A DNA stretch of 64,000 nt from Linnemannia elongata (lineage: Eukaryota; Mortierellomycota; Mortierellomycetes; Mortierellales; Mortierellaceae): assembly GCA_036320915.1 (NCBI GenBank), contig JAXBDG010000009.1:1426001-1490000 (forward strand), read 5' to 3'. Shown here one piece after another: positions 1-12,576 of this stretch. A program made the translations under genes and the position numbers. Each line of letters starts with the position of its first letter. Position 1 is the stretch's first letter. Below the pieces are notes generated by a model. It saw only the letters and a program-made list of their open reading frames with translations, searched no databases and was not told the DNA's origin.

Positions 1-1
1 G

Positions 2-1329
2 GATGTCGATCTGCCAGAACCTATGACAAGTGACTTCCAGGGCAAAGACAAGGACGAAGGCGAAGTCAATGTCGACCATGACGGGGGCGGGTAAAATCAT
101 ACTGTCATCTTACGAACCCTCTGATGCATGGATCGAAGTTTGAGAAGCTAACACACTTGAGTTTTGTCGTTTTTGCAATATATAGTTTGTCCATGGATCT
201 GGACTCCAATTCAGATACAACCGCCGATTTTATAGAGGTCTCATCTTCAAAGGCCACCCTTCTGCACAGCCCACGTGCTCGCAAGAGATCACTCTCTGCC
301 GACGAGAATGCCGACCTGTCTATGGAGCGTACTCTTGCCATTGAAGAACAGAAACAACAGTTCAGAGGTCGCTCAACAGAACCAACTATCGAGCGCCAGG
401 ATCGGAGAGCGGACGACGAGGAAGAAAAGGAAGAGGGAGACGAGGAGATGGAAAAGGGAGAGGCTGTCTCCCTTCGAGATGTTTCTCCAATACGCGCAAG
501 GTCACCCAGGAGACTCAATTCACCTCCACCTTCATTTCCTTCAAGGCGCTGGTCGCCTTCGATACGTCGATCTTCTCCACCGCCACAAATACGATCCTCT
601 CGAAGACGATCACCGCCGCCGCCGTCATTACGGTATTGGTCCCCACCTCCACCATCACTTCGAAGGAACCGATCTCCTCCACCGCCCCGTCGAAGATTGC
701 CACCTCGCAGATCTCCACCACCACCATCACATTATCACCAGCCACTTCCATATGAGCGATCTGGATCTACAGCCTCCACTTCGTCCACCTACTACGGCTT
801 CAGGTCTCCACCACCGTTCCCGCAACGATCCAAGGATCCTCGAGATCGATCCGCGTCGACATATGTCTTCCATTCAGGAAGTGAACCCAACAACCAACGC
901 GATCGGTTCAGTAATGCTCCTATGGACCCACGTCTCTCGGTTAACCGTGGTACTAGCAGTAGTGTCGTCCCCCAGAAGCGGTCCTATGGTGAAGCAAGCG
1001 GATCGATGGAGAACGGTAAGGGTACTGTACTGGCTGACGCAGTGGACCTTCCGGCTTCAGTGTTCCCTCTTGCAGACGATGACGATGATAATATGAGCGG
1101 TCATTTCATCCCGCCACTGCAGTCAGTCAATCCCTCAGCCGCAGGAGCATCATCATCGTTATCGTCGCCATCTGCAGCACCGGGAGACCCTTCTTCGTCC
1201 ACCTTAACGGCCCCTTCTGCGGATCCTCCTCCTCAGATCACGAGCATCACGCTGGTTCCTTCTGGGATGTCCAAGTCTCGACGCAAGAAGTTGCGAAAGG
1301 AGGCCCTTGCCAAACCTCTAGACTTTTAG
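2..1329 (+). CDS. RS/Pro-rich low-complexity protein, 5' partial
   Basis: The window opens inside a coding exon (2-90). A short intron (91-185: donor GTAAAA, CTAAC branch site, T-rich tract, acceptor ATATAG) joins it in phase to exon 186-1329, giving about 410 C-terminal residues. An ATG lies at 193, but the phase match and intron signals favour an upstream start outside the window. The protein has an acidic, Glu-rich stretch, then many RSPPPP/RRSPPPP-type repeats (about 530-740), a Ser-rich linker, and a basic C-terminus with the run SKSRRKKLRK. Such composition is typical of RS-domain nuclear or splicing-associated proteins (SRRM-like), but I see no folded domain and cannot name the family. 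A nuclear RNA-related role is only inferred from composition. Confidence 0.55.
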
Positions 1330-1488
1330 AACCTTTTTTTTTTGCGATTACCCATTGTAATACAAAAGGCTAATTTTTGCGTAGATAATGAACTGTGCTT
1401 GGCTTTTCTTTGTGCTTGTAATTAATGAAATGTGCGAGAGTGAATGGTCTATGTTTGATGGTCCTTTTTTCGTAACGACCGAATGCGA

Positions 1489-2898
1489 CTACCACTGAGA
1501 GTTGTTGGTCATCAATTGAACGACCTCGGGGATTTTGGTCTTGTGGATGAGCATCATGCGGCGGGCGGGGGCAATTCCATAGTCCTCAAACGTGTTCTTG
1601 GACTCTGCAACAGTCGGTGGCGTCGTCAACTTGAAGTCCTGTGTAAACTCGGCGAACTGCTGCAACATTTCTTCCTCTGGGTGGAAAAAGAATGTCGTTG
1701 GCTCCGCCTATTTTAACAATCGCAAGAAATATATGTGTGGTGAGTATGACGACTGAGTCTGCCAGGGCGAGGAGCGTTAGAAGATGAAAATTTGGTAAGA
1801 AAGTAGAAGAGCATGACTTACGGTCTTGGTCTTCTTCTTGGTGGGCTTGGGAGCTTCGTCGTCCAGATCGATCTTAGGAGCGACTTCGTGGTATGTAGGC
1901 GCCATCAATAAGTAGTATTCAAAGTTGAATGGCAATCCCTAAAGTAATTTACCGCAGTAGGAGGTCAAGAGGTTAGCCACTCTATTGCGACTGCGACTCC
2001 ACCTTCCCAGCAAACAACCCAATGCTTTCGTCTAAACCTTTCTGCCTTACCTCGTCAACGGCCCACTTGACCTCCTCAAGCAACATCCTCCACATAGGAG
2101 GCGCAGTCTCGACTGGCATATTAATAAACCTCTCGCTCAAAATCAACCCAACTTCCTTCTTGGAACCGGCCGCCAAAAGCTCCTTCAACTTGTTATGAAG
2201 CCCGTCATTTTGCTTCGATTTCGTAAACACATAATCCCGGATCTGAGTCATCGCCTGGCTTGGCTTCTGCGTTGCTGGTGCTCCTGTTCCTTCTGGTGTA
2301 GCGGGAGTAGGGTGGATATGATGGAGATGTTGGTTCATGTTGAGGACGGTGAGGAGGGAATAAGGGTCGGACTCGACGCCGTTGACTTTGATGGTCGTGC
2401 CGACGTTGGACTGGTTGACGATGAGGTCGGAGAGTTCAGAGAGGGCAAAGAGAATGGCGTCGCTGGCAAAGTATTGGTTGAGGAGGTTCTTGATCGCGTG
2501 GAAGTCCATCTCCTTTGGGTCAAAGAACTCGAAATCGACGTTGATGATATCCTAGATCAAGTAATGAGAAAGCACAGAACGAAAAAAAAAGGGTTAAGAT
2601 ACAATAGACGCTGGTTTTGTGATGATGTTTGATTGTCTGTGCATTGGAGTATCTCCTCGTCCATCCGTCCAGATTGAAAAGCAAGCTGGGCATTCTCCAA
2701 CTGCTGCCTTGCTCAATAGCTTTCCTGACGCCAGTGTTTCTCCGTCCTGAAAAAAAGGAAAATAGGCGTGTGGACGTTCAAGAAAGTAATGAAAGTTACC
2801 TCGCCATCAGAACCGGAATCATCCTCCTCCTCTTCCTCGTGACTGGCCATCTCAACATCCTCGGGGTCGCGTTTCTCAGTTGCTTTTCTCTTGCTCAT
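1489..2898 (-). CDS. BCP1: BCP1/BCCIP family protein
   Basis: Four exons: 2898-2800, 2551-2003, 1938-1822 and 1707-1489, all phase-consistent, giving 328 aa. The N-terminus is basic and then acidic (run of Glu/Asp), followed by the BCCIP core: the INVDFEFFDPKEMDFHAIK region, the conserved LSERFINMPVETAPPMW segment, and the C-terminal PARRMMLIHKTKIPEVV segment. Yeast Bcp1 is a nuclear protein that acts as chaperone for ribosomal protein uL14/Rpl23 and is needed for nuclear export of some cargoes; human BCCIP binds BRCA2 and p21. Length is close to that of the family. Intron 2 is only 64 nt and uses a GTGGAG donor, which is unusual but has a CTAAC branch site and preserves phase. It converges with the RS/Pro-rich gene, 159 bp between stop codons. 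Confidence 0.9.
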
Positions 2899-3050
2899 GG
2901 TGATGGTTGTCGTTTTTGTTGTAAAGGAATGTTAAGGTGAAAGAAAGAAGTTTTCAAAGCACTCAACAGACTAAGGAAAAAAAAAAAAAAAAAAAAGAAA
3001 CGCTAGGGCGAAAAGAAGTCACGATAAACATAAGGGATTTATTACTTTGC

Positions 3051-4569
3051 TTAGATCTGGAGGTCGTCCAGCGACTCGTCGATCTGCTTGAGCTTAAGGA
3101 AGACGTCGCAGCCGTATCCTTGCAACGAGATCAGGTTCATATCCCCTCCAAAATACTGCGCATAGATCCTCGTCAATGGCAATCTAGAAGATACAATGAA
3201 GAAGACAATAAGAACAATTGTTAGGTCAGAGCAGCAGACCCAAAACGTGCGATCGAAAATATTAATGGAGAGGTACATACCCAAAACCAAGACCAGCAAT
3301 AGGTCCACCCAAGCCAGCTTGCATTGCCAGCCGGCTGACTCCCTTGAAGATGCTGTCTACGCCATAGGGTGAGTCATCCTCCGATGAACCTTCCGATGAG
3401 GATTCATTCTCGTTCTTGACCGTTGTGAACGAGTAGTCAAAGATCGCATCAAAGTCCTCCCGGGAGATTCCTCCACCACGGTCCCGGATCCGGATTGTCA
3501 CTTCATGGTCTCCTTGAGCGATCGTCACCTCCACAGGTGGATGGCCAAAATCGTTCGGTCGCTTGGTCTCATCCTGGTCGTCATCCTGGTTTATAATCAC
3601 CGCACTGTTTCCTGATTCGCGGTTTGTAGGAGAGTGGTGTCTATCGGATTCGTTTCCGTGAGGGTTCAGAGCCGATCGTCCCATCCTTTGAGAATGCTCC
3701 ACAGTCGCACGGACTGAGTTCTTGAGCAATTCGCAAAGAATATACTCCAAATGAACAGGGACATATGTGAACGTGATGTCGGTCTGTCCATTGATCACGA
3801 CCTCGGGGCTCGATCCATAGTTGACATCGCACAGTTCCTGAACAAACGAGGCACACGTCCTGATCAAGTCCGCTGGGCGAAGCTCCGTATGAACCACGCC
3901 AACAATATCATCGTGCGGAGTCTCCACGCTAGATGTCTCATGCTCGTGTCTCTGCTCTCTCAACGAGATTGCCTGCTCGGCGATCAAACGGATTCCAATA
4001 CGCGCCCGAATCATGTCGTCCAAGAACTGTTTGATGTCCTCCTTGGCCATGTACTTTTTGCACTCCAAAAAGCCTATGAGATGAAACCAGTATGACTATG
4101 TTAATCAAACGCATCAAGATGAACAATGAAATATCGAATAAAACACATAAGCAAGCAAGCGCAGGCCATTAACCTTGGGAGAGCATGGGGACGACATCTG
4201 CGTGGGACTCAACAAGCCCTTTCAAAAGAGCCGCAAATCGATCCAGATCGTCCTTGTCTCGAATCTCCTCGGGGCTTGCCGTAATTGACTGAAAAGAATC
4301 ATAGTACAGTTTGTAGACCCGTTTGATGTAAGGATTGGTGCCGACAATAAAAGGCAGCTTTTGAGTCGCCTTGATCAGCCTTGCCAGTCGAACAGGCAGC
4401 TCCTTGCGCGCATACCGTGCCACATCCAGGTTGATTGCGAGATCTCCAGCGTCGGCGTCCTGCTGTTGTTGATCGGAGCTCGAGGATCCTGACCGTCCAA
4501 GACCCAAGAGAGTCTTCAATGTCACCGTTTGGATTTCTTGGTTGGCATACTATTGGTCGTTTGATTAAC

Positions 4570-4611
<42 letters not shown>

Positions 4612-5196
4612 TTGCAAAGTAAGCGACCAAGCATCGTCCTCTGGAGTTATTTGATCCACGACAAAAAAAAAAATAGTGTTTGGGTCTACATGACATACCT
4701 GAGTCACCTTATCGTCATAAAACGAGACGACATCCTCAGCCTCCTTTTGCTCAGAGTTGGTGAAGAATCCTCGCTTGGTTGCAGCAACTGTCACCAGGCT
4801 GGATCCTGCTGATTTGAGGGCTGTATTTGTTGCCACTGAGGACGATATGCTGTTGTTCCACGAGGGTCTTGCTGCGATAAGGGGAGTAGCGATGTTCCGA
4901 CCTGTGAGTCTTCGTCCCATGGTCGGAGCTTGGAACGAAAGACTGCGATTTGAGCTTTGTGCGTAGCTGTTGGTATTGCTATGGTGAAGTTGGGCGTTGT
5001 TGGTACGGTTGGACAAGGAGAAGGTTGTGATACGGGGAGACGTGAGGCTGATGGGACCGTTATTGGTGCTATTCTTTTTTGCAGAAGTGGTGCTGGTGGC
5101 GAATGATCGTGAGGCTGTGGCACCATGAGGATGGCGCCAGAGTGGGAGGAATGAGCAGCATCGTGCCTTAGGGGCGATGGCCAGTCGTGAAGCCAT
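3051..5196 (-). CDS. Mitochondrial dehydrogenase kinase (PDK/BCKDK family)
   Basis: Exons 5196-4699, 4549-4174, 4073-3281 and 3183-3051 give 599 aa. The first ~140 residues are basic, Ser/Thr-rich and acid-poor, fitting a mitochondrial targeting sequence. The four-helix N-domain follows (FYDDKVTQYANQEIQ...), then the GHKL ATP-binding domain: N-box ELLKNSVRATVE, G1 box DRGGGISREDF and G2 box GLGFGLPLTRIYAQYFGG. These kinases phosphorylate the E1-alpha subunit of pyruvate or branched-chain 2-oxoacid dehydrogenase in the mitochondrial matrix and so switch it off. I cannot decide between the two substrates; the C-terminus SLQGYGCDVFLKLKQID resembles BCKDK slightly more. The protein is longer than usual (about 400-450 aa) because of the N-terminal region and an Asp/Arg/Ser-rich insert before G1. 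Intron 1 carries a 38-nt T tract on the sense strand just before its branch region. Confidence 0.85.
4572..4609. repeat. Poly(A) tract, 38 nt, inside kinase intron 1
   Basis: An uninterrupted run of about 38 A on the plus strand, which is poly(T) on the sense strand of the kinase gene. It lies within intron 1 (4698-4550), upstream of the GTTAATC branch-like sequence and the CAATAG acceptor, so it may serve as an extended polypyrimidine tract. The exact length may vary between individuals or be affected by sequencing. Confidence 0.9.
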
Positions 5197-5856
5197 AGTG
5201 TCGATGGTGCTTTCAGGGATGAAGAGAAGGAGTGAGAGATGAAGGTGATGTAGGTTTTTTTGTTTTTTTTGGAAAAGTGCAGTGGTGACCAACAAATGAA
5301 ATAAAAATAAAAAGGACTACAAAAAGGGGTAGACGGTGTGCCTTGTGAGTGTGATTTGTAGCTGGGGCGTGGGAAAGCTGCGACAAGGAAGAGGAGGAGG
5401 AGGAGAGGAGAGAAGGAGAGAGAGAGAGAGGAGAGTGAAGTGCGAGGAGAGAAAAGAGGAAAGAAAAATAGTCTAGGAAGGGCGTACAAAAGGAACGATG
5501 GAAGCAAGTTGTGGATAATGAATGAAGAACAGAAAAGAAAAAGAAAAAAAAAAAAAGGAAAAAGAAAAGAAAGGCGCGGGAAGAAGATGGGCGGAGAAAT
5601 GAAGGAACAAAAAGAAGAGAAATAAAAAAGAAAGAAGCGATGCTGAAGGAAAGGAAAAGGAAAAGTGGAAAGAAAAAAAAAAAAAAAAGTTAAAAACAAG
5701 GCAAGGGGACCGTTGGTCAACGAAACGGCTAAAAAAAAGTGGATCTCCAACTTCGCTTCACATGTGCAACGGACATCAGATCAGACACGCACTTTCGACG
5801 CACACGGGCAATAAGAAAGAATAATTCCGGGGTCCTGTCGATGCAGGCCAAATGCA

Positions 5857-5887
<31 letters not shown>

Positions 5888-6562
5888 CTGTGGTTCGTAT
5901 ATGCTCATCTCCATCTAACATGCACATAAATATTCCAATCCATCCTCCCTTCCTTCTTTCCTTCCTTACCCTGTCAATTGTTTTGTATTCTTTTCTCCTA
6001 TATGTTTTCCTTATTACAATTGACCTTTGCTATGGTTGTCCTTTCGAGCAGCAAAGAAAGAGGTGTGGTGGTCCTAAATTTATTTTTGTTTCTTCTACGA
6101 CGACGACATCCGTGAATGGGCCTGTACGGGGAACCGACCTTCGCTTGACCATCAATATTCTTCAGTATCAATGAATAGGAGACCCATTATCTGTGTGCTG
6201 TCCACACCCATCTTCTTACTCTCTCCATGACCATTCTCTCATTCTTTCTTTCTCAACCTCTTCTCTTCTCTTCTCCTCTCTTCTCCTCTCTTCTCTCTCT
6301 TTCTGTGCTCACCTGGCAAAGGCCCGCGTGATAGTTATACATGCAGGAATAGAATTAGACAAGTTCTTTTGTTTTATTATTACGAAGTGAGATTAAGAGA
6401 GGTAGTATGTGTGGAATATCGCGCCTTCTATTTTTTAATGGGTGCGGGGGGATGGTTGTTTTTTTTACATGGTAGAAAGGCGATGAAAAGGCAGGGAGGC
6501 CGTGGCAATGGAGAGGATAGAAGAAAGGGGAGTAGGCAAATAAAAAGATAGTGAACTGTATC
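5197..6562. other. Intergenic: kinase promoter and TBC 3' flank
   Basis: No credible gene. The part next to the kinase start (5200-5700) is strongly purine-rich on the plus strand, that is C/T-rich on the kinase sense strand, as seen at many promoters in this window. A 29-nt poly(T) run lies at 5859-5887. T/C-rich sequence with TTCTCTTCTC repeats lies at 6230-6300. The right end would hold the 3' UTR of the TBC gene. Open frames here are low-complexity Phe/Ser/Lys runs. Confidence 0.6.
5859..5887. repeat. Poly(T) tract, 29 nt
   Basis: Homopolymer run in the intergenic region between the mitochondrial kinase and the TBC gene. No associated gene feature. Confidence 0.9.
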
Positions 6563-9500
6563 TTATGAATCGCTGATAGATCGGCGGAAACTCAACGCTC
6601 CAAGGATGCTGTTGCGCTGCGATGGATTCCGCTTCACCTTGGCAGAATCTCCCTCAGCTGCCACCATAAACTTGCGCGTTCCATAGGCTGTCGACGCTGG
6701 TGCACTGGGAACAACACCTGCACTCGCTGCCTTCTCACTTGGCCATCCCTTGCGCACCATCGCTGCAGGGCGAACCGAGGACAATGATTCGCGGCCAGAC
6801 TGGTTCGATGCAAGGGTATCACTGCTGCCACGACGGACCGCCATACGGTTACCGCAGCTGTCCAACGAGTCGCCCGATCCACGACGGTTCTCATAGTGAG
6901 GAGGAAGAGTCATTGTCATGTCCGTCACTGGCGTAGCCAAGGGCGAGGGCGATCCGCTTCGCGAATTCATCAGGTTCAACATCGACACATCGTTGATTGA
7001 CTTGCGGAAGCTGCGTCCACGGTTCATGCGCTCGGGGTTGGCAGCGGCAAAGGCAGCATTCATCTCCAACTCCTTGACCTTCTCCTGCAGAGTGTGGCGC
7101 TCAACCTGACCCTCCAACCAGAGCTTCTTGGTCTCCTCAAACTGTTGGCGCATCACGTTCAGTTCCTTCTCAAACAAATCGCGCTCGTGACGAACAGAGT
7201 CCATCTCCATCACCATGGTCATCTTGGTCGACTGGAGGACCATCTGCTGCTCCTGGAGCATCACAACAGCCTCCTTGGAATCCATAAGAATGTGTTCCAT
7301 GTTGAGCGTCTTGGCCTTTTGTTGCTCAACCTCGTTCATCGCCTCCATGACCGACACTTTGGCGTGGACAAGCTCCCTCGTAACATGGGCCAGCTCCCGC
7401 TCGGCCTGGGCAAGGCGGCTGTGAACATCGTCTTGGCCGACGTTCAAGGACGAAACAGAGGAGGCCTTGGTCTCATCGGTATCCATCTCATCTTCCGAGT
7501 GTCTCGACCAACTGTTGCTCGAGCGCATCTTTCCGTCCTCGTGGGTAATGGTGCGGGGCGAGGACATCATCGATGTGTCGCTCATGACCGAGGGGGAAAT
7601 GGCGCTCATCATCGAGGCCCGGTTCTGCTGACGCTCCATATCAGCAACCTTCTTGCGCAACGCACCAATCTCCTCTAAGTGTACAGTCTTCTCCATCTTG
7701 GCAGTAACAAGTCCCTCGGTGACTTCGACGTGATCCCTTTGGAGTGTCGAGAGGGCCTTGGCCAAGTCCTGAATCTGCTCCAACAACATGGCGTCTGAAC
7801 CGTAGGTGGTTGTTCGGGTCACAATCACTGGCTCTGGCTCTGGTTCCACAACCTCATCCTCACTGCTCTCCTCGCTGCTGGTGTTGCTGCTGCCACCGCC
7901 CAGGAGCAAGCTGGCCGATGATCCGAAAGAAGCCGCGATCGAAAGACGAGCGCTAGCCCGGCTGGTCTTGGACTTTGTCGCCTTGGTCTCCTTGGTCTTG
8001 GTCTCGACAGCCTTGGTTGAATGGCCAGAGCCGAAGCGATCTTTGAAACGCTTGCTAGTGACCTCGCCGGCACGCTTCTGCTGATCCTCCAACTCGGCCA
8101 GGTAGGTCATGGCAAGGGCATCCAGCTTCTCCTTCGAAATATCGGTCGAAAGGCTCATAGCATCCCGGATCACCTCGCCGGCATTATCCTCGTAAATGTC
8201 GTACAGCTTTGACGTCAAAACATCCAGCAAGTCCTCAAATTCCTGCAGCTGCATCAGCTTTTCCTCGTTCTTCTTGAGGAAAGCAACGGCGACTCGCATG
8301 ATGGTCTCGGGGGCTCCCTCAGTAAAGACCACGTCGTACACACGGAGGACCAAAGGCAGGGGATAGGTATAGGCAAAGAGAGAGAGGAACCATTGGGAGG
8401 CGTACATGGCGGCGTTGATGGAGTGGAAGGAAAGATGGGCATGCAACATGGGGAGGTGCTCCGAAAGCAACGCGGAGAATTGGTATAAGCGAAGCTGAAG
8501 TCCCTCCATGTTCAGTGTGAACATGGTCCTCATGTCGTATGTCTCCATCAAACGGACAAACACACAGAAAGCCTCCTTCTCGTCCATCTAAAAGGGGTAT
8601 CAATTGGTGGCAATAAAGAGCTTCAATTAGTTAAATGGTAAGTGGATATCGACTCGAAATTGCAATTTCTGACATGCATTAAGGAAGGCACTTACGTTCA
8701 TAAGCAATGGTCCAACCAAGAAGCCGAGACCCTGGCAGTATCCGACGTGGGGGTCATAGAGAGAGTAGGCTTTGAGGATGTTGCGGAGGCTCTCCTGTCC
8801 TTTGCCTCCCTCTTCCTTGAACATGTCGACCTGGGGGAATGTCCTGGCGAGATCCCGTTGAATGATGCGCTCATAGGGCGAGTGCTCGAGCAGGAGCTTG
8901 GTGTACATGGTTTCCAGATACGTCGACGAGGCCTGGGACATGGACTGCCAGATCAAACCACGCAGCTTTGAGGGGAGACCCTGACGAACACGAGCTGCCA
9001 ACAGATGTGGGAGCTTGCTGGCGACTGCGTTGTAGTCCTGAACGAGCATTCCCCAGAACTCCCAGTCGATCTCATCGTCACCAGCCTCAGACTCCAGGGC
9101 CTTTGAGGGCGAAGACGACATGGGTGCGACAGTCTCAGAGTTAGGTGCATTGAGCGCCGTGGAGTCGGAAATAAGTCGGTGAAGAGTGTTGAGGTTTCCT
9201 TTGAGGACGTTCGACTCGATGCATACTGATTTGGGGTCAGTGTCCAAAAGTCCATTCTGTCTCTCCAGCCTGGCCAACAAGTACGATGTCGAGTCCTATT
9301 AGAGTTAACATATCAATGTTAGGTTATAAGTCCTTTTCTTTTTTGCACAGTTACAACTCGAGTTGAGTGAACATCAAACACAAAAGACATGAAACCAAAC
9401 GAACCTGTGGAGGGAGGCTGTTATTTTGTTCTTCCAACTTGTGCAAAAGTTCAGAGTCAACATTACTCTCGGTGCGGACGCCTTTGACTCTTGCAAAGTG

Positions 9501-11044
9501 GCTCTTGGGCTGTGGGAGCAAGAAGCCGAGGGTGGTACTCCGGCTTAGCCTGGCCCTATCAGCAGCGGCAGAGGATGAGGCAGAGAGGTAGGTGGAGGAG
9601 GAGGAAGAGAAGCCGAGACCGACCTTGCTGGTGAGGCTGGACTCCTCAGTCGAGGCGTTGTCGAGGATATCGTCAAGCATTCTCTTGAAGGCTGCTACGT
9701 GATCTTCCTCTTCGAGCTGTGTGGGGAGTGCTGGTTTTGAGGGGTCTAGAGCGTCCGATAGAATCGAATGGATGCAAGGGAGAGTGGGAAGAAAGGCACG
9801 GGATAGCAAAAAATAGAGCAAATATAGGGAGGGGAGATAGAGAGAAGAGGGAGAGGTCAGTGGGTCGTGAAGTGGAGAATTCAAATGGGTCCTGGTATGT
9901 TTCTTGTATGCAGCTCCCTTTCCTCGCCTTTTCCTCCCTTCCTTCCTGGCGTGCTTGCCTCTATTCATCTCTTATATGTCGGTGTCGTATGGTGTGTGTC
10001 CGCCGTTGATGTTGGTGAATGAGAATGGATAAATAGGTGGGTGTAGCACGGAGAGAAATGACTGGGGTTTCCTGATATTGGATGCATGCTGCAAGGTGTT
10101 GTTTGCAAAGGTAAAAATGAGGACCCACGAAGTCATAGACCACCATTGACTGACTCTCTCTCTCTCTCTTTCCCTCTTTTCCCATGTTCCTCTCCTCCTT
10201 ATTTCTTGATCCTGTCACACAATTATTATTATTCACACACGCGCGAACCGGAAGGAGACAGACGCGTTTAACAGTGTCCTGTACTGCCTGTCTCTAGGAC
10301 AAGGAGGAAAACCACTCTGGAAAGGGTTGATAGCGGATGAATCTCTAGTACTCCCTGTTCACTGAGAAGGAACCCTGTTCATACAAGGACCAGTGAAACA
10401 GCTCATCACCGGACTGTGCTCATCTCTCTCTCTTTTTCTGTCTTTTTTTGTACAAGTGCCAGGGGTAGTTCCAGCTCCCTTGCCGTTGTGTGAAAGTGGT
10501 ATGTATGTGTCTCTGTGGTTGTCAACCCACTTTTCTCTCATTCACATCCTTTTCTGATCTGATGTACCGTCTGGTTGCAGATGGAGTCAAGCAACACAAA
10601 ACATACTCTGAGGAAGTGGTGAAACCCCTCACTCAGGTACAAAAAAACTGTAAACAAACAAAACCCAAACCAAACAGACTAAATAAAGAACATTAGTGGG
10701 TGGTAGTGGGTGGTTTTGAGTCGTGAGGGTATGAGAACAGAGAAGGTTGCACACGAGGTCCGATAGTACAACACTTTATCCCCGGAATGCAATGCTGGTG
10801 GTGGTAGGGATGCCTATGTCTCTTCATCTTTCAATTGCCTCCTCAATGTGTGGATATGACCTTTGTAACCCATTTGAGAACCGGGAAAGAGCAACAACTT
10901 ACAGAGAGAAGGAGAAGAGGAGGATTTGGTGGGAGGGGCATTGATGAAGACCCGCTTTGTGGGCGGGGGGCTGTCTGGGGCAGACTGTGTGGGTGTAGGG
11001 GGGGAAGCCACCACGGGCGACTCTGGCAGTGCAACTTCGGCCAT
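6563..11044 (-). CDS. TBC-domain Rab GTPase-activating protein (Gyp5/EVI5-like)
   Basis: Exons 11044-10903, 9745-9405, 9295-8696 and 8587-6563 give 1035 aa. The TBC domain spans roughly residues 230-480. It has the arginine finger in IIQRDLAR (I-x-x-D-x-x-R, Arg about 312), the glutamine finger in YCQG (Gln about 349), and further TBC segments (IDWEFW, RVRQGLPSKLRGLIW, FLSLFAYTYPLPLVLRVYD). TBC proteins stimulate GTP hydrolysis by Rab GTPases by this dual-finger mechanism. The C-terminal half contains long coiled coils and Ser-rich linkers, as in Gyp5, Gyl1 and EVI5, which act on Rab8/Sec4- or Rab11-like GTPases in exocytosis. Exon 1 is a Pro/Ser-rich 47-residue leader, and its join to exon 2 (phase 1) crosses a 1.16-kb intron. 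That first join is the least certain part of the model. Confidence 0.88.
9746..10902 (-). other. Long intron 1 of the TBC gene (inferred)
   Basis: A 1157-nt intron between donor CTGTAAGTT and acceptor ...GACGCTCTAG. Introns elsewhere in the window are mostly 60-250 nt. I see no further exon with convincing coding sequence inside it; CT-rich stretches occur at 10150-10200 and 10420-10450. An alternative is a separate transcription start within this region. Confidence 0.5.
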
Positions 11045-12543
11045 GATGGATGGTATATAGAAAGGGAAAGAGGAGGAAGGAGGGCGAGGCCGAAGGAAGG
11101 AAGGAAGGAAGTTAAGTAGAATAAAGAGGAGATATAAAAAATGAATGTGCAATCGGAGATTTATGAAAGAGATAGAGGGGGGGTGCGAAGAAGAAGGACG
11201 GGAGGAAAAGGTGTGAATAAAATAACAGGCGGGGAGATATGAAAGTAAGGAAGGTGATCAGAGACGAGAGATGATGATGAAAGGAAGGAGAGGAGGTGGA
11301 GGAGGGAAGGGAATGAGGGTATGTGTGTATGTATGTGGGGGGTGGAGAATAAAAGAGTAGGGGAGGAAGGGTGTGAAGGCGTGAAGGAAAAGAGAGAAAG
11401 AGAAGAAGAGAAGAAGAAAGAGAGAGGAAGGAGAAAGCAAAGCGAGAAATAAGAAAGTGAGAAGGGGGGATGGTTGGGATGGGATGTGATGAGTGGTGTC
11501 CGCGACCTTCAAAGGCAAGAAGAGAGCACCAGGGCAGAAGAAGAAAATAACAGGGCAGGGAACATGAGTGAGGGGATATAGGAGAAAAAAGAAAAGTGCT
11601 CACAAAACAACAACAAAACTAACAACAAACCTAACAACAACAACAACAGAAACAACAATAAACACATCCCTCTTTTCTTTGCGCAAATCAACTCTGAATG
11701 ATGACCATAAGCAACATATACACATCCAGTTGTGTGTCTTTCTTTTTCTTCCTCTACTATTATACTACTACTACTACTACCACTACTATTACCCCCAATT
11801 GCTAATGACAGGTACTATCATCTCGTGAAGAAGAATAAAAAGGAAGGATGGGGATCGATTTGTTCATAAAATGAGCCTCATCGAGTCGAGGAGGTTGAAG
11901 ACGAAGATTGTAAGCAAGTAAGAACAGGAACATCCCCGTCAATGCCCTCCCAATGGTCAGCATCATTCAACATCCTGTCAGTTAGATTACTGTTTGCTTT
12001 CTGTATCTGTTGAATGTTTGCTGCTCAGGGTACTGTCCGCTTCTTGTTCCTCTTCTGATCCATTCATATATGCTGCTCACCTTTAACTCTGACTCGCTTA
12101 TTTTTTTTTTTTTTTTTTTTTTTGCTCAATCATCGATCTCGTCCTTTCATCTCTCTCTCTCTCTCTATCCCTCTCTCACACTCTTTCCGTGCTCATTTCT
12201 CATTTCTCGTTCTCTATCTTCTCGTACGGTCTCTCTCTCTCTCGCTTGCTCTGCCTACCTTCTTCCTCACACTCATCCTCGCTCATCGCCATCCTCCTCA
12301 CGTCATCCCTTGGTTCACGTTCTCGTCCTTTTGTTTTCTCTCTCATCCCTCTCTTCTCCATCCCCCTTACATATCTCCCCTGGCGCAGGAAAAAAAATCA
12401 AAGAAAAAGAAAAGAAAGGGGGATCCTTCTTGGCTTTCACCACATCAATAAGCAAGGGAACAAAAAGAAAGAGAGATGTTCAAACCGTTCGCAACGAATC
12501 ATACAAAACAAAACGGCGCCAAACGATCAATAATGAACAAGGG

Positions 12544-12576
<33 letters not shown>

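Noticed and set aside
4791..5750. Long Phe/Ser/Leu-rich open frame on the minus strand over the kinase start
   Set aside because: It is a different frame of the kinase first exon extended into C/T-rich promoter sequence; composition is simple-sequence and no domain fits.
12545..12575. (CA)n run as a possible regulatory or telomere-like element
   Set aside because: Ordinary dinucleotide microsatellite; unit and context do not fit telomeric repeats.
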